A program made the position numbers and the translations under genes. From WLMZ01 sp963732585 (GTDB lineage: Bacteria; Actinomycetota; Acidimicrobiia; Acidimicrobiales; Ilumatobacteraceae): a stretch of DNA of 64,000 bases. The stretch covers positions 682,001 through 746,000 of the forward strand of contig CAVSZY010000004.1 of assembly GCA_963732585.1 (NCBI GenBank), given 5' to 3'. Shown here piece after piece: positions 9,030-16,429 of the stretch; position 1 is the first letter of the stretch; every line of letters begins with the position of its first letter. The notes under the pieces are model-generated. The model was not told the DNA's origin. It saw only the letters and a list, made by a program, of their open reading frames with translations, and did not search any database.

Positions 9030-9409
9030 CAGGCGACAACCGTGGCCACCACACCTATCGACTGAAGGAGATGGTTGATTTCGCCGGGGTCGCTGGTCGC
9101 GATCCAGTCGCCAGTTCGCGAGATCAAGGCGACCGATCCGTCGACGACATCGTTCGTCGCCGATGTGGCGAGGATGAGTCCGATCTTTCGACCCTCCTGT
9201 TCATCGATGGCCACGACCTCGACGGCTTTGAGAAATCTGGCGAGCATTGCCTGCCGACCGGCTGCGTCACGCCACACCTGAGCGACCACGACCGATGTCG
9301 TTCGCAGCTTTCGACCGTTGCGCTGGGCGACCCTCACGTTCGCCAGCACCGCCCGTTCGTCGTGATCGATGGCAATCAATGCCCCAGCATCGAGGACCAG
9401 CGAACTCAC
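9026..9409 (-). CDS. PIN-domain ribonuclease, toxin of a type II toxin-antitoxin pair (VapC-like)
   Basis: A 127-residue PIN domain. It starts with SSLVLDAGALIAID, where the first Asp is the conserved N-terminal metal ligand, and later has NDVVDGSVALI and IATSDPGEINHL with the C-terminal acidic cluster; VVVAQVWRD is characteristic of an actinobacterial PIN subgroup. GTG 9409 is chosen because it overlaps the antitoxin stop as GTGA; the longer upstream reading has no PIN character. It is expected to cleave RNA with Mg2+ and to be blocked by the small protein upstream. The gene ends convergent with the broken CoA-transferase. Confidence 0.8.
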   Translation of the reverse strand: MSSLVLDAGALIAIDHDERAVLANVRVAQRNGRKLRTTSVVVAQVWRDAAGRQAMLARFLKAVEVVAIDEQEGRKIGLILATSATNDVVDGSVALISRTGDWIATSDPGEINHLLQSIGVVATVVAC

Positions 9410-9558
9410 ACGGTCGGGCCCGACTGTCGAAGGCCCAGTTCGGCCTCCGCTTTGGCCAACTCGTCCGGCGTGAATTCGCCGTGCTCCATCTCCCACTCAT
9501 CGAGAAAAGAACGCAGTTCCCTGTGGTACGAATATCCAGGATCAGGCGATGGTGCCAT
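9406..9558 (-). CDS. Small antitoxin-like protein paired with the PIN toxin
   Basis: About 50 residues: MAPSPDPGYSYHRELRSF, then a helical acidic tail with EWEMEHGEFTPDELAKAEAEL. Size, charge and position directly upstream of a PIN gene with a GTGA overlap fit an antitoxin whose C-terminal helix occupies the toxin. No clear ribbon-helix-helix or AbrB DNA-binding segment is visible, so the start could lie further upstream. With ATG 9558 the gene begins 17 bp inside the 3' end of the CoA-transferase at 9542-10789, so it may be cotranscribed with it. Confidence 0.6.
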   Translation of the reverse strand: MAPSPDPGYSYHRELRSFLDEWEMEHGEFTPDELAKAEAELGLRQSGPTV

Positions 9559-10789
9559 CGGCGCGCAGCGTGGCGAGTTCGTCCTCCTCGAGGCCAAGTT
9601 CCTCGGCAAGGACATCGTCGGTGTGCTCACCAAGCCAGGGCACTCGCGATTCTGGGCCTTCGGCGGTTGCGCTCATCTTGATCGGGTTGCCCGGTGAGAC
9701 GATCGGCTCGGCGACCCCATCCGTTCGCTCCATCTCGACAAGCATGTTGCGTTCCGCGAGGTGAGGATCGTCGAGCACCTGCTGTGCGGTCAGGCTCGGC
9801 CCGGCAGCGATGCCGGCGGCGGCGAGACGTTCGCAGGCTTCGATGTTGGTCAGGTCCTTAGCCCAAGCGTTGATCGCCTCACGGATGATATCGATGTGTG
9901 TGCGCCAGCCTGCGCGGGTGGCAAAACGCTCGTCGCCCAACCACTCCGGTCGCCCGATGAGTTGCGCCAATCGGGCGAATTCGTGCTCGCGGCCGACCTG
10001 GACAACGAACCAGCCCGACCCGGACTCAAAGCCGTCGAGCACCAGGTTCAAGCCGGTGCCCGGTTCGGGTCGCTCGCCCATGCTCCACTGGTTGATGGAC
10101 ACGTCGGCGAACGAGACCATCGAGTCGAACATGGCCACATCGACATATTGGCCGATGCCGGTGGCGTCGCGATGACGAAGGGCTGCCAGCACACCAATCA
10201 CAGCGAACAGCGCCGTGCCGATATCGCCTAGGGCACCGACGGGGCTGACCGTGGGTGGCTCGCCTGGCTGGCGTTTCCACTCGTACATGCTGCTCATTGC
10301 CTCGGCGACGGCGGCGTAGGCAGGCCACCCGTCGTACGGCGTGTCGCCGCTGTTGCCGAAGCCACTGACCGACAGGTACACAATCGCTGGGTGCACCGCC
10401 CGCACATCGTCGTAGCCGAGTCCCATGCGGGCCAGCGCACCACCCTTGAAGTTCTCGGCCACGATGTCGAACTTGGGGGCCAACTGCAACACCAGGTCGC
10501 GACCCGCTGGTGACTTGATGTCGATGCACACCGACCGCTTCGAGAAGTTGTTGCGCAGGAATGTGGCGCCCACCCGCCGACCCTGTGGGTCGAGCATGGC
10601 GGGCAGCGAGCCACGCCCGAGGTCGCCACCGATGGGGTTCTCGATCTTGACCACTTCGGCACCCAGGCGACCGAGCAGTTGGGTGCCAAAGGGCAGCGCC
10701 TGCATCTGTTCGAGAGCCAACACCCGAACGCCGGAGAGCGGCTTGTCGTGCCCAGTGGCCTGCGGGTTCGCGGTGTCGCCGAGCCTCAT
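9542..10789 (-). CDS. CaiB/BaiF family (class III) CoA-transferase
   Basis: Intact 415-residue family member. The N-terminus has LSGVRVLALEQMQALPFGTQLLGRLGAEVVKIE, typical of formyl-CoA transferase relatives, and Asp189 in GALGDIGT aligns with the aspartate that forms the acyl-anhydride in that family. It moves CoA from a donor thioester to an acid, or racemises 2-methylacyl-CoA esters if it is of the AMACR branch; the two cannot be told apart here. It is transcribed leftward from a divergent promoter region shared with 10931, and the toxin-antitoxin pair overlaps its 3' end. Confidence 0.88.
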   Translation of the reverse strand: MRLGDTANPQATGHDKPLSGVRVLALEQMQALPFGTQLLGRLGAEVVKIENPIGGDLGRGSLPAMLDPQGRRVGATFLRNNFSKRSVCIDIKSPAGRDLVLQLAPKFDIVAENFKGGALARMGLGYDDVRAVHPAIVYLSVSGFGNSGDTPYDGWPAYAAVAEAMSSMYEWKRQPGEPPTVSPVGALGDIGTALFAVIGVLAALRHRDATGIGQYVDVAMFDSMVSFADVSINQWSMGERPEPGTGLNLVLDGFESGSGWFVVQVGREHEFARLAQLIGRPEWLGDERFATRAGWRTHIDIIREAINAWAKDLTNIEACERLAAAGIAAGPSLTAQQVLDDPHLAERNMLVEMERTDGVAEPIVSPGNPIKMSATAEGPESRVPWLGEHTDDVLAEELGLEEDELATLRADGTIA

Positions 10790-10855
10790 GTCGTAGCCTT
10801 TCCAGCGCCGAACCGGCTGTTGGAAACATTGACGTTCGTCCCATACAGCACGCTG

Positions 10856-10873
10856 TGCACATTATATACTCAA
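10856..10873 (-). promoter_or_regulatory. Candidate operator/promoter, GTATAT-centred motif, site b
   Basis: Minus-strand sequence TTGAGTATATAATGTGCA, matching the site at 31318 at 15 of 18 positions. It lies in the 141-bp divergent region between the CoA-transferase (start 10789) and the gene at 10931. TATAAT on the minus strand could be a -10 box for the CoA-transferase. A GntR-FCD regulator is the most likely binder, because the tandem GntR genes at 29.8-31.2 kb carry the closest copy. Confidence 0.5.
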
Positions 10874-10930
10874 GAGTTGTTTCAGGTCATCTGACCCTCG
10901 CCAAACGTTGCCGATAGGACGCCGAAAATC

Positions 10931-11665
10931 ATGAACGATCGCGTCTACATCCACGAGTTCATCGATATTCATGGCCACAACCGGGCCAACTACATGCACC
11001 ACATGACCGCCAACTGGAGCCCCATCGCCCAAGACCTGCGCCACCAGTTGTGCTACGGCGTGTGGTCGTTGCTCGGCTCCACCGGCGCCTGGCCGCAGAC
11101 GGTCAACATCTGGGAGGAAGACGGATTCGATGGGCTGGCCAGGTCGTTTGCCATCGAGGCTGTGGGCTCTGGAGCGCAAGATCCGGCGCTGGCCAAGTGG
11201 TGGGCGAAGGCCTCCGAGTTCCGCCGCGGCGGGTTCGACCGCATCATGGTGCCCGCTCCTTGGACCAGCACCATCACCGATTTGTGCGACGCCGGAGTTC
11301 GTGGCGAGGTCTATGCCCACGAGATGGTCAAAGTCCGCCCCGGCGCGGCCGTGGAACTGCTGGAGCGTGCCCGCACCACCGCCACCCCGATTCTGAATCG
11401 CTACGGCTGGCAACTCGCCGGCGCCTTCACCACCGCCATGGTGAACGACGATGAAGCCCTGCTGTTGTGGGCCATCCCTACTTGGCAGCATTGGGCCGAG
11501 GCCGAAAAGGCCCATGTCAGCGACGATGATCTGATCGCCTGGCGTCGAGGGTTGAGCGACATCGTCACCAACTGGCATCGCATTCTGTTGGTCGATTCGC
11601 CCTTGTCGCCGATGAAGACCGGACGCCAGCCTGCACGTTCCGACCGCGTCGACTGGGAGGATTGA
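10931..11665 (+). CDS. Conserved protein of unknown function with an internal duplication (dimeric alpha/beta-barrel or NIPSNAP-like)
   Basis: 244 residues, no signal peptide or membrane segment. Two halves follow the same pattern: VYIHEFIDIHGHNRANYMHHM followed by a Trp-rich strand, and VYAHEMVKVRPGAAVELLERA followed by LLLWAIPTWQHWAEAEKAH. This looks like two ferredoxin-like domains, as in NIPSNAP or dimeric alpha/beta-barrel proteins, but the assignment is by eye. It is first in a five-gene rightward unit with a double-hotdog dehydratase, crotonase, HMG-CoA-synthase-like protein and thiolase, so a role in CoA-ester catabolism is likely. Function not recognised. Confidence 0.6.
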   Translation: MNDRVYIHEFIDIHGHNRANYMHHMTANWSPIAQDLRHQLCYGVWSLLGSTGAWPQTVNIWEEDGFDGLARSFAIEAVGSGAQDPALAKWWAKASEFRRGGFDRIMVPAPWTSTITDLCDAGVRGEVYAHEMVKVRPGAAVELLERARTTATPILNRYGWQLAGAFTTAMVNDDEALLLWAIPTWQHWAEAEKAHVSDDDLIAWRRGLSDIVTNWHRILLVDSPLSPMKTGRQPARSDRVDWED

Positions 11666-11667
11666 CC

Positions 11668-12960
11668 ATGCCCAGTTCCGAACGACGCGGACTTACCGAC
11701 GAAGGCATCGCCGCGTTGCGGGCGCGCATCGGGATTGCGATGCCCCATCCGCAGCCACCGTGGTATCTGGAGCCGGGAATCGATGCCTTCCGCCACGTCG
11801 CCGAGGCCTTCGGCGACGACAACCCGTTGTGGTGCGATCCCTCCTACGGAGCCACCACAGTATGGGGCGGGCCGATCGCCTCGCCGAACATGAACGGTGG
11901 CGACACGCTGATCGGTGAGAACGAGATCACCGAACTCGATCCTGAAACCAAGGCGCTACTCAAGGGCGACCCGTTGAAAGGGGCGCACGCCTACTACTCG
12001 GGGAGCTACCGCGAATGGTGGAGTCCGCTGCGCCCAGGGATGCGGGTAACGCGCCGCAACGCCCTCGTCGGCGTGCACGACAAGGCCAGCGAGTTCGCCG
12101 ATCGTTCCGTGCACGAGTGGACCGCCGAGGTTTTCGCCGCCAAAGATCACCTGCTCAGTGCCCAGTATCGCTTGATGATTCGCACCGACCGCAGCGGCGT
12201 CGAAGCCAAATCCGATGCTGGCCAAAGCAAGTACGCCCTGACGGAGATCGCGCCGTACACCGCCGAGCAACTGGCCGAGATCGACGCTGCCTATGCCGCC
12301 GAACCAGCCCAGCGGCGTGGGGTTGAGCCTCGATTTTGGGAAGATGTCAACGAGGGTGACGAGCTCTCGCCGCTGGTCAAGGGGCCAATGCGGGTCACCG
12401 ACATGGTGGTCTGGCACACCGGGATGGGCATGGGCTTGTACGGGGTGAAGGCCTTGCGCCTCGCCTATCAGCAGCGTCAGCGCGTGCCCGGATTCTTCCG
12501 CCCCGACGACCTCAACATCCCCGATGTCCATCAGCGGGTGCATTGGGACGCCGAATGGGCCAGGCGGGCGGGCAACCCGGCGACCTACGACTACGGGCGG
12601 ATGCGCGAGACCTGGCTTGTGCACCTGTGCACCGATTGGATGGGCGACGATGCCTGGCTGGCGTCGCTCGATGTCGAGTTCCGCAAGTTCAACTATGTCG
12701 GCGACACGCATTGGATGGGCGGTCGGGTGACGCGCAAATACCTGGCGGCCGGTGATCGCCCGGCGGTCGATCTCGACATTTGGGGGCAAAACCAGCGTGG
12801 CGAGATCACCTGTCCCGGCCACGCCACCATCCTGCTGCCGAGTCGGGAACACGGTGCGGTCCGTCTGCCAGAATCGCCGGGTGGCGCGACCACGTGTCAA
12901 CAAGCGCTGGAAGCTCTCACCGAGCGCTTCGCCAACAACGAACACCAGGACCGGGGATGA
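11668..12960 (+). CDS. MaoC-like double-hotdog dehydratase
   Basis: 430 residues with two hotdog units. The N-terminal half carries FGDDNPLWCDPSYGATT, the FAS1_DH/MaoC-N type segment in which the Asp and Asn of the hydratase-2 motif are kept but the His position is Trp. The second half begins around WEDVNEGDELSPLVKGPM and ends with a hotdog strand around DLDIWGQNQRGEITCPG. Probably hydrates or dehydrates an enoyl-CoA with a bulky acyl group. ATG 11668 is preferred over TTG 11662 because GGGAGG lies about 8 bases upstream. It follows the previous stop by 2 bp. Confidence 0.8.
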   Translation: MPSSERRGLTDEGIAALRARIGIAMPHPQPPWYLEPGIDAFRHVAEAFGDDNPLWCDPSYGATTVWGGPIASPNMNGGDTLIGENEITELDPETKALLKGDPLKGAHAYYSGSYREWWSPLRPGMRVTRRNALVGVHDKASEFADRSVHEWTAEVFAAKDHLLSAQYRLMIRTDRSGVEAKSDAGQSKYALTEIAPYTAEQLAEIDAAYAAEPAQRRGVEPRFWEDVNEGDELSPLVKGPMRVTDMVVWHTGMGMGLYGVKALRLAYQQRQRVPGFFRPDDLNIPDVHQRVHWDAEWARRAGNPATYDYGRMRETWLVHLCTDWMGDDAWLASLDVEFRKFNYVGDTHWMGGRVTRKYLAAGDRPAVDLDIWGQNQRGEITCPGHATILLPSREHGAVRLPESPGGATTCQQALEALTERFANNEHQDRG

Positions 12961-12973
12961 GGGGATCGACACG

Positions 12974-13783
12974 ATGATGCGCGACTACCCAGCAGCGGTC
13001 GACGGCTTGGTCGTCGAACACGACGGCGGCGTGCTGCGCGTGCGCATCGATCGGCCCCAGCGCCGTAATGCGCTCACCGACGACATCGTGCTCGCCCTCA
13101 GCCAGATCATCGAGGTCGCAGGTTCCGATGAATCGGTGCGCGTCATTCATCTTTCCGGCACCGGCGACCATTTCTGTTCCGGCTTCGATCTCTCGCTGCG
13201 CGGCGGCAGCGAACGTCAGCGGGTCGGCTCGACGCAACGGCAGATGCGTTGGCATGTCAACCGCTTGATCCCGTCGATGCTGGAAACCCAAACCCCGATC
13301 GTCACCGCAGTCAAGGGCTGGGCGATCGGCCTGGGCATGAACATCGCCTTGGCCAGCGACTTCGTCGTCGCCGCCGACGACTCCCGCTTCTGGGCCCCGT
13401 TCACCGCCAGCGGATTCACACCCGACAGCGGCGCATCGTGGATCGTCCCCCGCCTCGTCGGTGTCGCCCGGGCTAAGGAGATGATCCTGCTCGGCACCAA
13501 GGTCAGCGGGGCGACCGCTGCCGATTGGGGGCTGATTCATCGTGCCGTACCCGTCGATGATGTCGACGCTGCGGCCGAGGAACTGGTCGCCACGCTGTCG
13601 CGTTCAGCGACGGTCGCCATTGGCTTGGCCAAGTCGTTGATCCACCGCTCACTGACTGCCGATCTGGAACACCACCTCGTCGATGAGGGCTTGGCCATGG
13701 AACTGTCCAGTCGCAGCGACGACTTCAAGGAAGCCGGGCGCGCCGGGCGCGACAAGCGACCCCCTGAGTTCACGGGCACATGA
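12974..13783 (+). CDS. Enoyl-CoA hydratase/isomerase family protein (isomerase-like active site)
   Basis: Crotonase of 269 residues starting MMRDYPAAVDGLVVEH; the frame is open further upstream but that part is inside the dehydratase gene. Oxyanion loops are GDHFCSGFDLSLRG and GWAIGLGMN. The hydratase glutamates are absent (Asn in GLGMNIA, Thr in PFTASG), but GFTPDSGASWIVPRLVG carries the acidic residue used by PaaG- and dodecenoyl-CoA-isomerase-like crotonases, so double-bond migration is the better guess than hydration. It lies 13 bp after the dehydratase and overlaps the next gene as ATGA. Confidence 0.85.
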   Translation: MMRDYPAAVDGLVVEHDGGVLRVRIDRPQRRNALTDDIVLALSQIIEVAGSDESVRVIHLSGTGDHFCSGFDLSLRGGSERQRVGSTQRQMRWHVNRLIPSMLETQTPIVTAVKGWAIGLGMNIALASDFVVAADDSRFWAPFTASGFTPDSGASWIVPRLVGVARAKEMILLGTKVSGATAADWGLIHRAVPVDDVDAAAEELVATLSRSATVAIGLAKSLIHRSLTADLEHHLVDEGLAMELSSRSDDFKEAGRAGRDKRPPEFTGT

Positions 13784-15216
13784 ACCCGCCACCGGACCCG
13801 TCGGCCCGACGACGAGGCATCCTCGGGTGGGGCAGCTACATCCCCTATCGACGCCTCGACCGTTCGACGATCGCCGCTGTCGCCGGCGCTGGGGGCGCAA
13901 CGGGGTACCGCTCGATCGCCTCCTTCGACGAGGACGCCACGACGATGGCCGTCGAAGCCGGCCGCAACGCCCTGACGGCCACGCCAGCGGTCACGCCGGA
14001 TGGTCTTTGGTTCACCACGGTCACGCCGCCCTACTTCGACAAGACCAACGCCACCACGATCCACGCCGCACTGCGGCTCGACCGCACGGTGGGTGCCTAC
14101 GACGCCTTGGGCTCGGTGAAATCCGCGGTCGGGGCACTGAGTGCAGCCTTGCGCGCCGGCACCGGCAGCGCGTTGCTGATCGCCAGCGATCTGCGGTCCG
14201 GCCTGCCCGGCTCCAGCGATGAAACGCACGGCGGTGACGGTGCCGCAGCGATCCTCGTTGGCGACGACGGCGACGGTGCCGTGCTGGCCGAGTTCATCAG
14301 CCGAGGCGTCGCCACTGAGGAGTTCCTCGATCGTTGGCGGGTCCCCGGAGAAACGCGCTCTCGGTTGTGGGAGGAACGCTTCGGTGAGACGCGCTACGCG
14401 GCCCTTGCTCCACTGGCGCTCGGCGACGCGCTGCAGGCCGCGGGTCTGACCCCAGCGGACATCGATCATCTGATCGTCGCCGGCACCCATGCGCGGGCAA
14501 CGGTGACGGTCGCCCGCACATCAGGTGTTCGTGCCGATGCGCTGATCGACTCGCTGGCGGCGAAGGTAGGTAACGCCGGTGCCGCGCAACCGGGCATGTT
14601 GCTCGCCTCGACCCTGGAACGTGCCCTGGCGAACCAGGTCATTGCCTTGGTCGTGCTCGCCGACGGCGTCGAGGTGCTGCTGTTGCGCACCACCGACCAG
14701 CTCGGCCGTTATCACCTCTCTCGAACCGTCGCCGCCCAGATCGCCCGTCACGGAACGATCACCTACGGCAAGGCGCTGGCCTGGCGCGGCGTGTTACCGA
14801 TCGATCCACCTCGGCGACCCGAACCGGCGCGCACCTCGGCATCGGCTGTCGGGCGGGCGATCGACTGGAAGTTCGGCTTCGTCGGTTCCACCGATAGCGA
14901 CGGCGAGGTGCATCTGCCGCCGTTGCCCGGCGACATCGACCGGCGGCCGATGGCCGCGACTCAGGGAACCATCGTGACCTTCACCGTCGATCGCTTGTCG
15001 TACTCGCTCAACCCACCGATCGTTTTCGCGGTCATCGATTTCGACGGTGGCGGTCGATTGCCGATGGAGCTCACCGACGTCGATCCCGACGATGTTCACG
15101 TCGGCGCCCGAGTGGAAATGACGTTCCGCAAACTGTTCAGCGCCGACGGCATCCACAACTACTTCTGGAAAGCCCGCCCGATCGGCGGCGAGGCAACGAT
15201 GAGCGAGGCCGACTGA
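13780..15216 (+). CDS. HMG-CoA synthase-like protein fused to a DUF35 OB-fold domain
   Basis: 478 residues. Residues 10-340 have a thiolase-fold HMG-CoA-synthase/KAS-III layout (GILGWGSYIPYRRLDR, DALGSVKSAVGAL, IVAGTHARATV), and residues about 355-470 form a DUF35-type OB fold (FGFVGSTDSDGEVHLPPLPG, GTIVTFTVDRLSYSLNPP). The catalytic Cys of HMG-CoA synthase aligns with Val113 in GSVKSA, and the zinc-ribbon cysteines usual in DUF35 are also absent. The adjacent gene is an SCP2-type thiolase. Archaea have a thiolase-HMGCS-DUF35 complex, and steroid retro-aldolases (Ltp2) need a DUF35 partner, so this may scaffold or channel for the thiolase. Activity is uncertain. Confidence 0.75.
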   Translation: MNPPPDPSARRRGILGWGSYIPYRRLDRSTIAAVAGAGGATGYRSIASFDEDATTMAVEAGRNALTATPAVTPDGLWFTTVTPPYFDKTNATTIHAALRLDRTVGAYDALGSVKSAVGALSAALRAGTGSALLIASDLRSGLPGSSDETHGGDGAAAILVGDDGDGAVLAEFISRGVATEEFLDRWRVPGETRSRLWEERFGETRYAALAPLALGDALQAAGLTPADIDHLIVAGTHARATVTVARTSGVRADALIDSLAAKVGNAGAAQPGMLLASTLERALANQVIALVVLADGVEVLLLRTTDQLGRYHLSRTVAAQIARHGTITYGKALAWRGVLPIDPPRRPEPARTSASAVGRAIDWKFGFVGSTDSDGEVHLPPLPGDIDRRPMAATQGTIVTFTVDRLSYSLNPPIVFAVIDFDGGGRLPMELTDVDPDDVHVGARVEMTFRKLFSADGIHNYFWKARPIGGEATMSEAD

Positions 15217-15217
15217 G

Positions 15218-16414
15218 ATGGCATCACACGGCATCAAGGACCGGGTAGCGATCGTCGGCATGGGCTGCACTCGCTTCAGCGAACATTGGGACAAGGGCCT
15301 CGACGGTCTGCTTGTTGAGGCCGCCGACGCAGCATTTGCCTCGGCGGGTACGACGAAGCACGACGTCGACGCCTATTGGTTCGGCACCGCCCAATCGGCG
15401 ATGAGCGGTATCGCCCTGGCCCGACCGTTGCAGTTGGAGGGCAAGCCGGTAACCCGTGTCGAGAACTACTGCGCGACCGGCGCCGAGACGCTGCGCCAAG
15501 CGTGTTACGCGGTGGCCAGCGGTGCCTACGACAGCGCCATGGCAATCGGCGCGGAGAAGGTCAAAGACAGCGGGATGCAGGGGCTCAACGGGTACCCGAT
15601 CCCCAACGACGGCACCGGTCGCACCCTCACCGCGGCGGCGATGTTCTCGATGGTCGTGCCTGCCTACGCACAAAGATATGGGGTCGATCGCGCCGAGCTG
15701 CGCCGAGTGCTCGCGCGCATTGCCTCCAAAAACCATGCCAACGGCGCCAAGAACCCCCGCGCCCAGTTCCGCAAAGAGATCAGTGTCGAGCAGTTGCTGG
15801 CGCTGCCGCGCGTCGCTGGCGACCTGTCGGTCTTCGACTGCGCCGGTGTCGCCGACGGTGCTGCTGCGGCGATCGTCGTGCGCGCCGAAGACGCCCACAA
15901 GTACACCGACCGGCCGCTGTACGTCAAAGCGCTGAGCATGATCGCCGGCAACGGTCGCGGCTTGATGGACCCGGCCTACGACTACACCACGTTCCCGGAG
16001 ATCGCCCGCTGCGCGGCCGACGCATACGCCCAAGCCGGGGTGACATCGCCGCGCACGCAACTGGCGATGGCCGAGGTCCACGACTGCTTCACCCCGACCG
16101 AGCTGGTGCTGATGGAGGACCTCGGATTCTGCGAACGGGGAACGGCGTGGCGCGAGATTCTCGCCGGGGCCTTCGACCTCGACGGCGACCTGCCAGTGAA
16201 TCCTGATGGCGGTTTGAAAAGCTTCGGTCACCCCACGGGGGCCAGCGGATTGCGAATGATGTTCGAAGCGTTCCTGCAACTCCGCGGCGAGGCGCCTGTG
16301 GAGCGACGAATCAGTACGTACGGCGCTCGCTCGCTGGCCCTGACCCACAACCTCGGTGGCTACCCCGGTGAGATGGTCAGCTTCATCAGCATCCTGGGCA
16401 CCGAACTCGGCTGA
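15218..16414 (+). CDS. SCP2-type thiolase / lipid-transfer-protein-like acyltransferase
   Basis: 398 residues of the thiolase fold. Cys85 in VENYCATGAE is the nucleophile position; AEVHDCFTPTEL and SFGHPTGASG supply the conserved histidines; the usual second catalytic Cys motif is replaced by LTHNLGGYPGE, as in SCPx/Ltp thiolases and aldolases. It would cleave a 3-ketoacyl-CoA or perform a retro-aldol step. ATG 15218 lies one base after the HMGCS-DUF35 stop, implying coupled translation and probably a protein complex. The end is 15 bp from the convergent ABC transporter gene. Confidence 0.85.
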   Translation: MASHGIKDRVAIVGMGCTRFSEHWDKGLDGLLVEAADAAFASAGTTKHDVDAYWFGTAQSAMSGIALARPLQLEGKPVTRVENYCATGAETLRQACYAVASGAYDSAMAIGAEKVKDSGMQGLNGYPIPNDGTGRTLTAAAMFSMVVPAYAQRYGVDRAELRRVLARIASKNHANGAKNPRAQFRKEISVEQLLALPRVAGDLSVFDCAGVADGAAAAIVVRAEDAHKYTDRPLYVKALSMIAGNGRGLMDPAYDYTTFPEIARCAADAYAQAGVTSPRTQLAMAEVHDCFTPTELVLMEDLGFCERGTAWREILAGAFDLDGDLPVNPDGGLKSFGHPTGASGLRMMFEAFLQLRGEAPVERRISTYGARSLALTHNLGGYPGEMVSFISILGTELG

Positions 16415-16429
16415 GCGAGGTCAACGAAC

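Noticed and set aside
9026..9409. Loss of a catalytic Glu in the PIN toxin (AQVWR where many PIN domains have Glu)
   Set aside because: As I recall, AQVWR is common in this actinobacterial PIN subgroup, so it is probably not an inactivating change.
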